Origin: Lachnospiraceae bacterium
Lineage (GTDB): Bacteria; Bacillota; Clostridia; Lachnospirales; Lachnospiraceae
Assembly: GCA_022792295.1 (NCBI GenBank)
Contig: JAAWAR010000102.1
Span: 1 to 47,039, forward strand
Reading direction: 5' to 3'
Length of the DNA stretch: 47,039 bases
The translations under genes were made by a program, and so were the position numbers. The notes below the pieces were generated by a model that saw nothing but the letters and a program-made list of their open reading frames with translations, had not been told where the DNA came from and did not search any database. This document shows positions 17,058 through 25,896 of the stretch, piece after piece (the first letter of the stretch is position 1; each line of letters begins with the position of its first letter).

Positions 17058-17756
17058 ATGGAAGTTAAGATAGATGGCAAAACATTTTATCGTTATATTA
17101 TGCCGGCGATTGAATCGAATATGTATATCCTGATAGAGGGAGAGGGGGCACTTATTGTTGATCCCAATATCAATCAGGAGGCGTTGGCTCTTTTACAGAG
17201 GCGGGGAGTGCACAAAGTTATCGTTCTCTTGACGCATGAGCATTTTGATCATATTTCCGGGGTTAACTGGCTGCGGACGTTATTTGAGACACACGTGATA
17301 TGCAGTGCTCTTTGTGCCGAACTTTTGGGCGATTCAAGCCGAAATATGGCAAAATTTTGGGAAGCGATGATCATGGATAAGTCAGACGAAGCCAAGCGGG
17401 AAGGGGAAAAAATAAAAGACGTAGAATACACTTGCAGAGCGGATCGCATCTACGAAGATGAGATGCTTTTGGATTGGCATGGGCATGCCCTCAATATGCG
17501 TCAAGCCCCAGGGCATTCAAAAGGCGGCAGTTTGATTTGGCTGGATAAAAAAATATTATTTTCGGGAGATAACCTTGTGAACGGAACGGGCGTCATTTGC
17601 CGGCTCCCGGGCGGAAATAAAAGAGAGTATGCTGCACAGACTCGGCCTGTGCTTGAAAGTTTGTCGGATGAAATATATATCCTGCCGGGGCATGGAGCCC
17701 CGGGACAGTTAGGAGATATGAGGCAGTATCTGAATCTGTTTGGCAAGGGGCGATAA
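17058..17756 (+). CDS. Metallo-beta-lactamase-fold hydrolase
   Basis: This is a soluble 232-residue protein with the zinc motif THEHFDHISG (His60, His62, Asp64, His65), a further metal histidine in APGHSKGGSL, the bridging aspartate in FSGDNLV, and a final LPGHGAP. This is the glyoxalase II-like pattern, so hydrolysis of a thioester is possible. In this setting it might free a chain from an acyl carrier protein or clean up misloaded carriers, but nothing in the sequence proves that. The ATG has AGAGGATAGG upstream. The gene is 2 nt from the NeuD-like acyltransferase. Confidence 0.85.
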   Translation: MEVKIDGKTFYRYIMPAIESNMYILIEGEGALIVDPNINQEALALLQRRGVHKVIVLLTHEHFDHISGVNWLRTLFETHVICSALCAELLGDSSRNMAKFWEAMIMDKSDEAKREGEKIKDVEYTCRADRIYEDEMLLDWHGHALNMRQAPGHSKGGSLIWLDKKILFSGDNLVNGTGVICRLPGGNKREYAAQTRPVLESLSDEIYILPGHGAPGQLGDMRQYLNLFGKGR

Positions 17757-17758
17757 GG

Positions 17759-18403
17759 ATGACACTGGTAATTTACTGCGCTGGTGGTTTAGGCAAGGAA
17801 ATTGTTGAACTGGCAAGAGGGATTGGACGATGGGATGCGATCGTTTTTGTGGATGATATAACGGATCAGAAGGAATACCGTGGCTGCGGCGTTTATCGCT
17901 TTGAAGATATAGGGTCGTTCAGCGATTCTGTAGAATTTGCGATTGCAAACGGTGAGCCAGTGGCGCGTAAGGCCTTGTATGAGAAAATTAAGGGAGCAGG
18001 GTATTCCATGGCGACGTTAATTTCACCGTATACGGCGGTTCTGCCCGGTGCAGTGATCGGAGAGGGCTGCATTTTATGGGACTGTGGAATCTCTGCAGAT
18101 GTGAAGCTGGCGGAAAATGTTCTGGTGAATACGCGCGCTATCATAGGGCATGATGCACAAGTAGGTGCGCACAGCGTTATTTCGGCGAACTGTTTTCTGG
18201 GCGGGAAGACGGCTTTGGATGAATGCGTCTACATGTCCCCCGGTTCTATGGTTAAGGACAGGATCAGCATAGGAGAGTATTCGATTATCAGCCTTGGGGC
18301 TGTTGTCTTGCGTAATGCTCGGGCGAGATCCATTCTAGTGGGAAACCCGGCCCGTAGGGTCGGGGAAAATGCGGAAAAAAGAGTATTTGGTATGTTCGAT
18401 TAA
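17759..18403 (+). CDS. PglD/NeuD-type sugar acyltransferase (left-handed beta-helix)
   Basis: This 214-residue protein has a Rossmann-like N-terminal domain (LVIYCAGGLGKEIVELA) and hexapeptide repeats from about residue 85 (AVLPGAVIGEGCILWDCGIS and onward). The histidine in AIIGHDAQVG (His131) matches the catalytic base of PglD. Characterised relatives N-acetylate UDP-4-amino sugars (PglD) or O-acetylate sialic acid (NeuD). Placed downstream of a sugar aminotransferase, it most likely acylates the amino group of that sugar. The acyl donor could be acetyl-CoA or one of the operon's acyl-ACPs. Confidence 0.88.
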   Translation: MTLVIYCAGGLGKEIVELARGIGRWDAIVFVDDITDQKEYRGCGVYRFEDIGSFSDSVEFAIANGEPVARKALYEKIKGAGYSMATLISPYTAVLPGAVIGEGCILWDCGISADVKLAENVLVNTRAIIGHDAQVGAHSVISANCFLGGKTALDECVYMSPGSMVKDRISIGEYSIISLGAVVLRNARARSILVGNPARRVGENAEKRVFGMFD

Positions 18404-18441
18404 TAGGGAAGACTATTTATTCAAATAATGAGGGAAGGAAG

Positions 18442-18669
18442 ATGAAAAATATGACAACAGAGGAGAAGGTTGGACTGATTGAAGAACTGATGGATCTGGA
18501 CGAGGGGACGTTGTCTTTAGAGGACAGGCTGGAGGACTATGAAGAATGGGATTCGTTGAGCAAGTTATCGCTTATTGCAGAGACGAAAAAAAAATTCAAT
18601 AAGGTTCTCAGCACGGATGAGTTGCGTAACTTTATAAGTGTAAAGGATATTTGTGACTTTCTGGGATAA
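18442..18669 (+). CDS. Acyl carrier protein 1
   Basis: This is a 75-residue acidic protein with the phosphopantetheine serine in EEWDSLSKLSL (Ser38). The ATG at 18442 follows GAGGGAAGGAAG. The DSL motif is standard; flanking residues are unlike housekeeping AcpP (usually GADSLD). It is the first gene of the acyl-assembly part of the operon and precedes a KAS III gene, so it probably carries the growing acyl chain for that enzyme. Confidence 0.9.
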   Translation: MKNMTTEEKVGLIEELMDLDEGTLSLEDRLEDYEEWDSLSKLSLIAETKKKFNKVLSTDELRNFISVKDICDFLG

Positions 18670-18706
18670 ACGTTTCGAAAAAATATTTTTATGAATGGAG
18701 GAAAAG

Positions 18707-18790
18707 ATGCGGGTAAATTTACTTCAGTATACTTGGAAGGGTACATCTGGTTACAGCCATGGACATGTAATAATTTTCGATAGATTTTAA
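18707..18790 (+). CDS. Possible 27-codon ORF with a good ribosome site
   Basis: An ATG at 18707 lies 5 nt after GGAGG (18697-18701) and opens a 27-codon frame beginning MRVNLLQYTWKGTSG and ending in TAA at 18790. It sits alone in the 178-nt gap between ACP 1 and the first KAS III. I do not recognise it. It may be a small protein, a translational coupler, or the remains of a truncated gene. Confidence 0.35.
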   Translation: MRVNLLQYTWKGTSGYSHGHVIIFDRF

Positions 18791-18847
18791 TTAAACATAT
18801 CGAGTAACTTGCTGGTAAAACGCTCCAGGGTTAAGAAAGGAAGTAGA

Positions 18848-19870
18848 ATGACAGGAAAATTCGAAAATATACAAATTTGCGGTATTTCTGCGGCGGTTCC
18901 TTCCAAAATAGAGGAAAATGCCAAGGCGGCGGAAATTCTCGGAGAGCGCCGATGCCGTAAACAGATAAAACTTACCGGTGTGAAAAGCCGCCATGTTTCT
19001 GCAGAGGAACAGGTATTATCTGATCTCTGTTATCCTGCGGCAAAAAAATTAATGGAGCATTTAAAGTGGCAGCCAGATGAAATCAAGGTGCTCGTGCTTC
19101 TGACACAGTGCGAAAACTATAGAACGCCCTCTACCGCGTTTTTGATTCAAAAGCTATTGGGCATACCACAGGATTGCATTGTATTTGATATGAACCTGGG
19201 GTGCTCTGCCTTTAATGCGGGGATCCAAGTTGTAGCCTCTTTATTGCAACAGTTTCCAGGGAATATAAAGGCGCTTTGTTTCCAGGGAGATTTAGCTTAC
19301 GAAAGCATTCACCATGATATGAGTGCGGATGCAGTTGCCAGCAATATGCTGTTTGGTTCAGCCGCAAGTGTTGTTGCAATAGAAAAGATGGAGCAAAGGT
19401 GTGGCTTTGCAATCCCTATTGATACCTTATCGGATGGAAAACGTTATCGCGCTATCCTGCGGCACTACAATGATTCATTAAATATGGATGGAGAAGCGGT
19501 ATTTGCTTTTTCCATAGGAGATGTTGCGGATTCAATTATCGATTTTAGAAAAAAAAATAGAATATTTGAGCCAGACATTGATTTTTATGTTTTTCATCAG
19601 GCCCAGAAATTGATTCTCGACAATATTGCAGAAATATGCGAGATACCAGAAGGAAAAGAATTGCGTTCACTGGAAGAATATGGAAATACCTCAGGAGCTT
19701 CAATACCTCTTTCTCTCTGTGTAAATGGCAGTCGATATGCGGATAAAGACAAAATCAGGATTTTAAGCTGTGGATTTGGTGTTGGTTTGACGTGGAGTAC
19801 ATCTTATATCGAAATAGAAACAAAAAATATTTTGCCGGTCCTTGTCAGTGATGTATTATACGAAAAGTAA
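18848..19870 (+). CDS. 3-oxoacyl-ACP synthase III-like enzyme 1
   Basis: KAS III enzymes condense an acyl-CoA or acyl-ACP with malonyl-ACP. The 340-residue product keeps the full Cys-His-Asn triad: Cys119 in NLGCSAFNAG, His250 in YVFHQAQK and Asn280 in EEYGNTSGAS. The glycine-rich end CGFGVGLTW is also typical. It resembles KAS III 2 (22257-23273) closely, sharing the N-terminal RKQIKLTGVKSRH-type block, which suggests a duplication inside the cluster. The ATG at 18848 follows AAAGGAAG; the in-frame start at 18809 lacks a site. Confidence 0.93.
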   Translation: MTGKFENIQICGISAAVPSKIEENAKAAEILGERRCRKQIKLTGVKSRHVSAEEQVLSDLCYPAAKKLMEHLKWQPDEIKVLVLLTQCENYRTPSTAFLIQKLLGIPQDCIVFDMNLGCSAFNAGIQVVASLLQQFPGNIKALCFQGDLAYESIHHDMSADAVASNMLFGSAASVVAIEKMEQRCGFAIPIDTLSDGKRYRAILRHYNDSLNMDGEAVFAFSIGDVADSIIDFRKKNRIFEPDIDFYVFHQAQKLILDNIAEICEIPEGKELRSLEEYGNTSGASIPLSLCVNGSRYADKDKIRILSCGFGVGLTWSTSYIEIETKNILPVLVSDVLYEK

Positions 19871-19882
19871 AGGGAGGGAAGA

Positions 19883-20710
19883 ATGTTGCGTTGGAAAGAA
19901 ATGAATATAGGGCAAATTTTGGAGGAGATGACCAGGATTCGTCGGTTGAAAGCTCGTGTAATGACAAATTACTATAATCAATGCCAAACCTATAAAGAGC
20001 CGATGAAATGCCAGACTGCTCCCAAAAGCTGTGTGTTCATCTGGCCGGAAGATGGGATTGACCGGGTATATTTTTACTCGAGTGATAAGGAAGAACTGGT
20101 ACAAATATTATCCAACATTCCGCAAGGCGCTGTTATTGATTACATAACAAAGGATAAAGAGGACAGTACTGCCATGTTTTTGCAGGCCGGATATAAGAAG
20201 CATCTGGAATACGGACGTTTTGTAATAAAGCAGAGGAGTAAAGAGGCAGAGGAAATGGAGATGTTGCTGCAGAGCGACACATCTATAAGTAAACAACTGT
20301 ATGATAACGGATATGGAGAACCGGCGTTGGTTTCAGATGCAGAGGAAATCGACCGCCAGCTCCGTGAAAAGTTTGACCCATATGAGGCTCATTTTTATTC
20401 ATTGGAGAAGTTGCGTGAGTATATAAAAAAAGGCTGGGTTTGGGTGGCAAAAGAAAATGGAAAGGTGATTGCCGCAAATATGTTTGAAATCCAGGGTGTT
20501 AAATCGTATGGGGCATATCTGTATAATTACGGTTCTGTAGAGGTCTTGTCGGCGCTTTTAGAAAAAAGCAGTGAATATTTGTCCACTCTTGGAGTGAGCT
20601 ACTTTTACTGTTGGATGAATCTGGCAAACAAAAGGATCCTGCGCTACAATATGGAGTATGGCGGATACGTTCCGGATGGATTGTACGATATGATTTATGT
20701 AAAAGAATAA
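19883..20710 (+). CDS. Two-domain GNAT-like acyltransferase 1
   Basis: This is a 275-residue soluble protein. The first half (to about 120) ends in a degenerate GNAT-like segment, LQAGYKKHLEYGRFVIK. The second half has a clearer GNAT C-terminal pattern: WVWVAKENGKVIAANMFEI, a middle strand LYNYGS, and YCWMNLANKRILRYNMEYGGY, with the NxxN/Y acceptor-side features of N-acyltransferases. It shares this layout and much of the linker phrase with the gene at 28033-28887. It lies between a KAS III and an SDR gene with 12-22 nt spacing, so it may move the finished acyl chain to an amino group. The substrate is unknown. Confidence 0.6.
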   Translation: MLRWKEMNIGQILEEMTRIRRLKARVMTNYYNQCQTYKEPMKCQTAPKSCVFIWPEDGIDRVYFYSSDKEELVQILSNIPQGAVIDYITKDKEDSTAMFLQAGYKKHLEYGRFVIKQRSKEAEEMEMLLQSDTSISKQLYDNGYGEPALVSDAEEIDRQLREKFDPYEAHFYSLEKLREYIKKGWVWVAKENGKVIAANMFEIQGVKSYGAYLYNYGSVEVLSALLEKSSEYLSTLGVSYFYCWMNLANKRILRYNMEYGGYVPDGLYDMIYVKE

Positions 20711-20731
20711 AGAGATGGAGAGAATAAAGTT

Positions 20732-21463
20732 TTGGAAGATAAAAACATTCTGATTACAGGGGCAACGAGTGGGATCGGAGAAGCAATGGCGAGACATTTC
20801 TGCCGGCTCGGAATGCGTGTGATAGCGACCGGAAGGAAGCAGGAAAAACTGGATCAACTGTCTTTAGAATTTGGCGACAGGCTGGAGAGTATGGCAATTG
20901 ATCTAAGCGAAGTACAAAATGTGGAGAGGCTTTTTGATTTCTGTCGGGAGCAGAATTGGAAATTAGACGGAATCGTTCATTGCGCTGGAATTACAATGAA
21001 CCTGCCTCTCCGGGCCAGCAGCATTTCAGCCACGGAAGATATTGTAAGGATCAACTTCGAATCATTAGTAGAAATTACACGTTTGGCTTCCAGCAAACGG
21101 TATACGAAGGAGGGGGCAGCTATTGTGGCGATGTCTTCCACCGCTTCGATTACTGGTGGAAAAGGGCTTTCTTTATACTCAGCTACAAAAGCGGCGGTGA
21201 ATTTATTTGTGAAATCAGCCGCAATGGAACTGTCTTCCCGCAAAATAAGGATTAATGCGATTGCCCCCATGTTTGTAGAAACCCCTATGTATTATCAAAC
21301 AGTAGAAGAAATACCAGGGATCGATGTTGCTATAGCTGGCAGCCAGCCATTTGGCCTTATTCAACCGAAAAGCGTAGCGGAGCTGGCAGAATTTCTATTG
21401 TCCGAAAAAGCGAAATATATTACAGGAAGCGTGATCATAATGAATGCTGGGGCTGCTGTGTGA
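20732..21463 (+). CDS. SDR-family ketoreductase 1
   Basis: This is an NAD(P)H-dependent short-chain reductase of 243 residues, predicted to reduce beta-ketoacyl-ACP to beta-hydroxyacyl-ACP. It has TGATSGIG for the dinucleotide (residues 9-16) and catalytic Ser136, Tyr149 and Lys153 (YSATK). The usual NNAG is replaced by HCAG. The start is TTG 20732 with GGAG about 11 nt upstream. It is closely related to the SDRs at 21515 and 23536: all share a DFCRE/EVCQN block, (V/I)xCAG and a (Q/S)QPxG(L/I)I motif near the C terminus. Confidence 0.9.
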   Translation: MEDKNILITGATSGIGEAMARHFCRLGMRVIATGRKQEKLDQLSLEFGDRLESMAIDLSEVQNVERLFDFCREQNWKLDGIVHCAGITMNLPLRASSISATEDIVRINFESLVEITRLASSKRYTKEGAAIVAMSSTASITGGKGLSLYSATKAAVNLFVKSAAMELSSRKIRINAIAPMFVETPMYYQTVEEIPGIDVAIAGSQPFGLIQPKSVAELAEFLLSEKAKYITGSVIIMNAGAAV

Positions 21464-21514
21464 AAAGCGTGAAATACAGATGATGGAAATACGATTCAAG
21501 AAAGAGGTAGGATA

Positions 21515-22225
21515 ATGCAAAAGTGGATTTTAATAACAGGGGCCTCCTCTGGCATTGGCCGCATAATTGCAAAATATATAGATTCCTGTGGTTATCATGT
21601 GGTTTTACTTGCGCGAAACAAGGAAAAACTTGAAAGCATCCAGGCAGAGCTAGTTAGAGAGTCTCTTGTTATCTCGTTTGATTTGACAGATCTAAGCGGG
21701 ATAGAATCAATCTTTGAAGTCTGTCAGAATACGGGGATAAAGCTGGACGGTCTGGTTCATTGTGCGGGTACTGGAAACGTTGTCCCAATTAGAAATACTT
21801 CTGCTGAAGACTTGATCTTGACCATGAAGACGAACTTTTTTTCATTTTTCGAGTTGGGCAAGTGTTTCAGCTTGCGTAATTATTCAAACACTGGAGCATC
21901 TATTATTGCAATATCGTCCATTTCTCCATTAACCTGCCTTCCAGGGTCAGCCGCATATGCGGCGTCAAAGGCTTCCATCAATACTGTGGTACGGGTGATG
22001 TCTAAAGAATTTATGAAAAGAAAAATACGAGTAAATGCGATACTTCCCGGATATGTCAATACACCACTTGGCCCAGCAGAAGATGATGTAAATTACATTG
22101 CCCAGCAGCCGTTGGGAATTATCAAGGCAGAGTATGTAGCATATTTCACAGAATACCTTTTGTCAGACAAAGCTAAGTATATGACGGGAACCTTATTTCC
22201 TATGTCTGGCGGGATGGCGTTTTGA
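21515..22225 (+). CDS. SDR-family ketoreductase 2
   Basis: This is a 236-residue short-chain reductase with TGASSGIG, HCAG in place of NNAG, and the triad Ser135, Tyr148, Lys152 (YAASK). It follows SDR 1 directly, separated by 51 nt and with its own AAAGAGGTAGG ribosome site, and is likely a tandem duplicate that has diverged. The shared C-terminal motif reads QQPLGIIKAEYVAYFTEYLL. Two reductases in a row before the next KAS III suggests different chain-length or stereochemical specificity, or that one has a different job. Confidence 0.9.
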   Translation: MQKWILITGASSGIGRIIAKYIDSCGYHVVLLARNKEKLESIQAELVRESLVISFDLTDLSGIESIFEVCQNTGIKLDGLVHCAGTGNVVPIRNTSAEDLILTMKTNFFSFFELGKCFSLRNYSNTGASIIAISSISPLTCLPGSAAYAASKASINTVVRVMSKEFMKRKIRVNAILPGYVNTPLGPAEDDVNYIAQQPLGIIKAEYVAYFTEYLLSDKAKYMTGTLFPMSGGMAF

Positions 22226-22256
22226 TCTTTATTTCGGAAAGGCAAGGGCATAAAAA

Positions 22257-23273
22257 TTGGCAGTTTACGAGGGAAAGTTAAATAACATCCGGATTCGCGG
22301 CTTGGCGTCGGCGGTGCCCAAGCGCGTTATCGACAATATAGAATTTTCTGCCGCAATGGGCAAAAAGAAGAATAAGAGGCAGATCATGCTAACGGGAATA
22401 GAACGCCGCCATATTTGCGGGGAGGGTCAGGCAGCATCTGATTTTGCAACCATTGCAGCAGAAAAGCTTTTGGTGAAAATCGGCTGGATGCCGGAAGAAA
22501 TCAAGTTGCTGATTTTTGTGACACAGCAGCCGGATCTTGCTAGGCCATCCACAGCTATGCTGATTCAAAATCGGCTGGGGATTCCCAATCCCTGCTCCTG
22601 CTTTGATGTGAATATGGGCTGTTCCGGCTTTACGGTGGGCCTGCAGATCATTGGCAGCATGCTTTCTGTCATAGGTGGGAAGGGTCTTCTTTTGGTGGGG
22701 GATGGGCGGTTTGCCGGAGATGATAGCATGATTTCCCGTGACGACCTGCTATTCGGAGACGGAGGGGCAGCCGCGGCTGTTGAAGCGGTTCAGGGGTATC
22801 CAATGCTTTTTAACCAGTATACAGATGGCCGCCGGTTTGAGACGATCATGTGCCGCCGTAGTGGAATCGGACAGATGGATGGAAACGGGGTTTTGCTGTT
22901 TGCACTCAATGAGGTATCCGAGAATGTGCGAAATTTTAGAACGCGTTTCAACGTGGCGGAAGAAGATATCGACTTTTATGTCTATCATCAGGCACAGCAA
23001 ATGATTTTAAAGGGGATTGCCAGCGAAACCTCCGTACAATGGGATAAACTCCTTAATTCATATCAGGAATACGGTAATACGTCTTCGGCGTCGGTTCCTA
23101 TTTCCATATGTGCAAATGTAGAAACGCTTCAGCAGAAAAAGGTACAGAGACTTTTGATGTGCGGTTTTGGAATCGGTCTCTCGTGGGGAATCGTATACAT
23201 GCCCATAGAAACTGAATTTATTCTTCCGATCATTGAAACGGATTACTGCTATCCCGACAAAGCAGGGCTATAA
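22257..23273 (+). CDS. 3-oxoacyl-ACP synthase III-like enzyme 2
   Basis: This is a 338-residue KAS III with an intact triad: Cys122 in NMGCSGFTVG, His244 in YVYHQAQQ and Asn274 in EYGNTSSAS. The start is TTG 22257 with a weak AAGG upstream. It is a close relative of KAS III 1 but carries a different substrate-entry region (DGRFAGDDSMISRDDLLFGDGG against GDLAYESIHHDMSADAVAS), so it probably takes a different acyl group. It is followed by its own carrier protein and reductase. Confidence 0.93.
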   Translation: MAVYEGKLNNIRIRGLASAVPKRVIDNIEFSAAMGKKKNKRQIMLTGIERRHICGEGQAASDFATIAAEKLLVKIGWMPEEIKLLIFVTQQPDLARPSTAMLIQNRLGIPNPCSCFDVNMGCSGFTVGLQIIGSMLSVIGGKGLLLVGDGRFAGDDSMISRDDLLFGDGGAAAAVEAVQGYPMLFNQYTDGRRFETIMCRRSGIGQMDGNGVLLFALNEVSENVRNFRTRFNVAEEDIDFYVYHQAQQMILKGIASETSVQWDKLLNSYQEYGNTSSASVPISICANVETLQQKKVQRLLMCGFGIGLSWGIVYMPIETEFILPIIETDYCYPDKAGL

Positions 23274-23305
23274 ACTGATATATACCAGAAAAGGAGAGAT
23301 TCAAG

Positions 23306-23539
23306 ATGACAGAGCAGGAAAAAATCAGCACATTAGCGGACATCCTGGAACTAGACGAATCGGAGGTGATTCCGGAGTTGGTTTTGGAGGAATGTGAGGC
23401 CTGGGATTCCGTGGCTGTCTTATCCGTCATAGCGGTCATGAATGACGCATTTAATCGATTTCCGCATGCGAATGAAATCAGATCGTACAGAACGGTCGGT
23501 GATCTTTTGAATGCGATGGCTGGAGGTGCCGCAGAGTGA
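23306..23539 (+). CDS. Acyl carrier protein 2
   Basis: This is a 77-residue acidic protein with the phosphopantetheine serine in CEAWDSVAVLSVIAVM (Ser35). The ATG follows AAAGGAGAG. The first half, EKISTLADILELDESEV, is a typical ACP helix I. It overlaps the next gene by 4 nt (GTGA), so the ACP and SDR 3 are translationally coupled. It forms a KAS III-ACP-SDR set with its neighbours. Confidence 0.9.
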   Translation: MTEQEKISTLADILELDESEVIPELVLEECEAWDSVAVLSVIAVMNDAFNRFPHANEIRSYRTVGDLLNAMAGGAAE

Positions 23540-24315
23540 ATAAGCCGGTTCTGATTTTAGGTGGGTCTACGGGTATGGGGGCAGCTTGTGCAAGACTTTT
23601 AAGCAAACGTGGCCATACGGTTATTTTGGTGGCACGGAACGAGCAGGCTCTAAGGCAGACGCAAGCCTCCCTATCGGGGGAGGCGATGGTTTTTCCCTAT
23701 GATTTAGAGGACACGGAGCATGTAAAGACGGTCTTTGATTTCTGTAGGGAACAGGGCGCGTTATTACATGCCATGATTTACTGTGCCGGCATGGATGCGA
23801 GCTATCCCATCAAAGCATGTACAGCCTCTGTTATGGAACGTGTTATGAGAGTGAACTGCTTCTCGTTTATGGAGGCGGGTAAACATTTTTCGAACAAACG
23901 GTATTCTGTTGACTATGGAAAGATAGTCGCAATCTCATCAAGTGCAAGTATCACCTGTGATAAAGGAATGGGAATTTATTCTGCCTCCAAAGCCGCACTG
24001 AATGCGACGGTAAAAACTATGGCAAAGGAGTTTACAAGGCGGGGAATCCTGGTAAATGCTGTATTGCCGGCCGGTGTATTGACTCCCATGGCTATAAAAA
24101 AGATGCAGATGCAGGACACAGGCTTGCAGATAAAAGAGGAAGAAGCCATAGAGGCATTGAATCAAAATCAACCGGTGATCGTTTCGGACAGCGATCAGCC
24201 ATTAGGAATCATTTCGCCGGATAGTGTGGCTGAGTTAATCACCTTTCTTGTGTCAGAGCAGAACAAATATATAACGGGTGCGCTGATTCCAGTCAGCGCG
24301 GGGCGATACCTATAG
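23536..24315 (+). CDS. SDR-family ketoreductase 3
   Basis: This is a 259-residue short-chain reductase starting at GTG 23536, overlapping the ACP 2 stop. The nucleotide loop is LGGSTGMG, slightly off the TGxxxGIG consensus, with YCAG in place of NNAG and the triad Ser135, Tyr148, Lys152 (YSASK). It contains an insert of about 20 residues near 195 (KMQMQDTGLQIKEEEAIEAL) before the DQPLGIISPDSVAEL motif shared with SDRs 1 and 2; this may reshape the substrate pocket. Confidence 0.9.
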   Translation: MNKPVLILGGSTGMGAACARLLSKRGHTVILVARNEQALRQTQASLSGEAMVFPYDLEDTEHVKTVFDFCREQGALLHAMIYCAGMDASYPIKACTASVMERVMRVNCFSFMEAGKHFSNKRYSVDYGKIVAISSSASITCDKGMGIYSASKAALNATVKTMAKEFTRRGILVNAVLPAGVLTPMAIKKMQMQDTGLQIKEEEAIEALNQNQPVIVSDSDQPLGIISPDSVAELITFLVSEQNKYITGALIPVSAGRYL

Positions 24316-24328
24316 GGGAGGAATAGGA

Positions 24329-25864
24329 ATGTATCGAAATATGTTGGATTTTTGGCAAGAGACGATTAAGCGGGATTCGGATAAAACGGCGCTTCGCCAT
24401 CGTGAGCTGTCTTTGACCTTCAGTGAATTGGACCAATGGAGCAGGGCGATTGCTAATGAACTGTATGACAGGTTTCCAGAGAGTCAGAACCGGCCCATAG
24501 CGGTTTTCCTGCCTAAGAGCCCAGCGGTTTATGCATGCGACATTGGTATTACCTACAGTTCCAATTTCTTTTCTAATCTTGATATTAAAACTCCCATTGA
24601 ACGGATCTCTAATATTTTGGAATTGATGAAACCACTCGCTATTCTTACCGATGATGTGCATCTTGAGGTTATCAATCAAATACCAAGGAACGATATTCCT
24701 ATTTTAAATATTTCAGAAATACCACACGATCCTTTGCAAAGGCATCAAAAGGAGCTGGAACGGCGCTTAGGCAGCCAGATCGATACGGATCCGTTTTGTA
24801 TTATCAATACATCTGGTTCAACAGGGACACCCAAAGGCGTTGTTTTAAATCACCGAAGCTTCTTTGATTTTATGCAGTGGTCATTTGATACATTTGGACT
24901 TGATGGGAGTGAGATCGTAGGGGCGCTTTCGCCGGTAGTTTTTGACATCTATGACTTTGAACTCTGCCTGATGATGATAAAGGGGGCGACGATCGTACTT
25001 TTGGATGCAGAGCTTGCCGCCTTCCCGGTTAAACTCCTCGAGGAAATGCAGAAAAAAGAGGTCAATTTTATTTTTTGGGTCCCGACCGTCATGGTCAATA
25101 TTGCCAATATGGGGCTTTTGGGGCGGCTTGAATTGCCGAGGTTGAAAACGGTTTGGTTCGCAGGCGAAGTATTCCCTACCAAACAATTCAATATTTGGAA
25201 ACAACATTTCCCTAACACGATATTTGCGAATCTATATGGGCCGATTGAGATTACACTTGATTGTGTTTTTTATCGGGTTGACAAAGATTTTAAGGATGAT
25301 GAACCATTGCCGATCGGTGTGCCATGCCATAATACAGACATTTTGATTCTAAACACCAGAGACCAACTGTGTCAGGAAAATGAAGAAGGCGAGTTATGTG
25401 TGCGCGGCACTTCACTTGCTATGGGATATTACAATAATCCTGAAAAAACAGCCGTAGCGTTTGTACAAAATCCTTTAAATCATTCGTACCCCGAACTTAT
25501 TTACCGGACTGGCGATATTGTTTGGCGGGATGAAGAAGGCGTTATCCATTTTAAAGGCAGAAAGGATAGCCTTATCAAGCATATGGGCTATCGTATAGAG
25601 CTTGGAGAAGTTGAACATGTCATTGTCAACAAGCTAAAGCTGGTAAGCAACTGCTGTGCGGTGTATGATTTTGGAAAAAAACAAATCGTCCTGTTTTATG
25701 AAAAAAGAGAGGATGTGGTGGCAAAGGATATTCGCGCTAATTTAGTTAAGGTTTTTCCACGTTATATGGTGCCAGACCGATACGAAGAAATAGAGGAACT
25801 TCCGCGTAATACAAACGGAAAGATTGACCGCCTGAAACTGAGCAATCAGATTAATTCAAAATAA
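24329..25864 (+). CDS. Stand-alone adenylation enzyme (DltA/amino-acid-activating type)
   Basis: This 511-residue enzyme adenylates a carboxylic acid and loads it on a carrier protein. The core motifs are intact: A3 TSGSTGTPKG (161-170), A4 FDIYDFELC, A5 NLYGPIEIT, A7 YRTGD, A8 GRKDSLIKHMGYRIELGEVE and A10 with the catalytic lysine in NGKIDR (Lys498). The Asp of FDIYDFE stands where amino-acid adenylating domains bind the substrate amino group, so an amino acid is a reasonable guess. No dlt genes (dltB, dltD) are near. The next gene is a DltC-like carrier, its probable partner. Confidence 0.9.
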   Translation: MYRNMLDFWQETIKRDSDKTALRHRELSLTFSELDQWSRAIANELYDRFPESQNRPIAVFLPKSPAVYACDIGITYSSNFFSNLDIKTPIERISNILELMKPLAILTDDVHLEVINQIPRNDIPILNISEIPHDPLQRHQKELERRLGSQIDTDPFCIINTSGSTGTPKGVVLNHRSFFDFMQWSFDTFGLDGSEIVGALSPVVFDIYDFELCLMMIKGATIVLLDAELAAFPVKLLEEMQKKEVNFIFWVPTVMVNIANMGLLGRLELPRLKTVWFAGEVFPTKQFNIWKQHFPNTIFANLYGPIEITLDCVFYRVDKDFKDDEPLPIGVPCHNTDILILNTRDQLCQENEEGELCVRGTSLAMGYYNNPEKTAVAFVQNPLNHSYPELIYRTGDIVWRDEEGVIHFKGRKDSLIKHMGYRIELGEVEHVIVNKLKLVSNCCAVYDFGKKQIVLFYEKREDVVAKDIRANLVKVFPRYMVPDRYEEIEELPRNTNGKIDRLKLSNQINSK

Positions 25865-25896
25865 AAAAAAGAATAAAAATATAAGGAGTATTCGTA

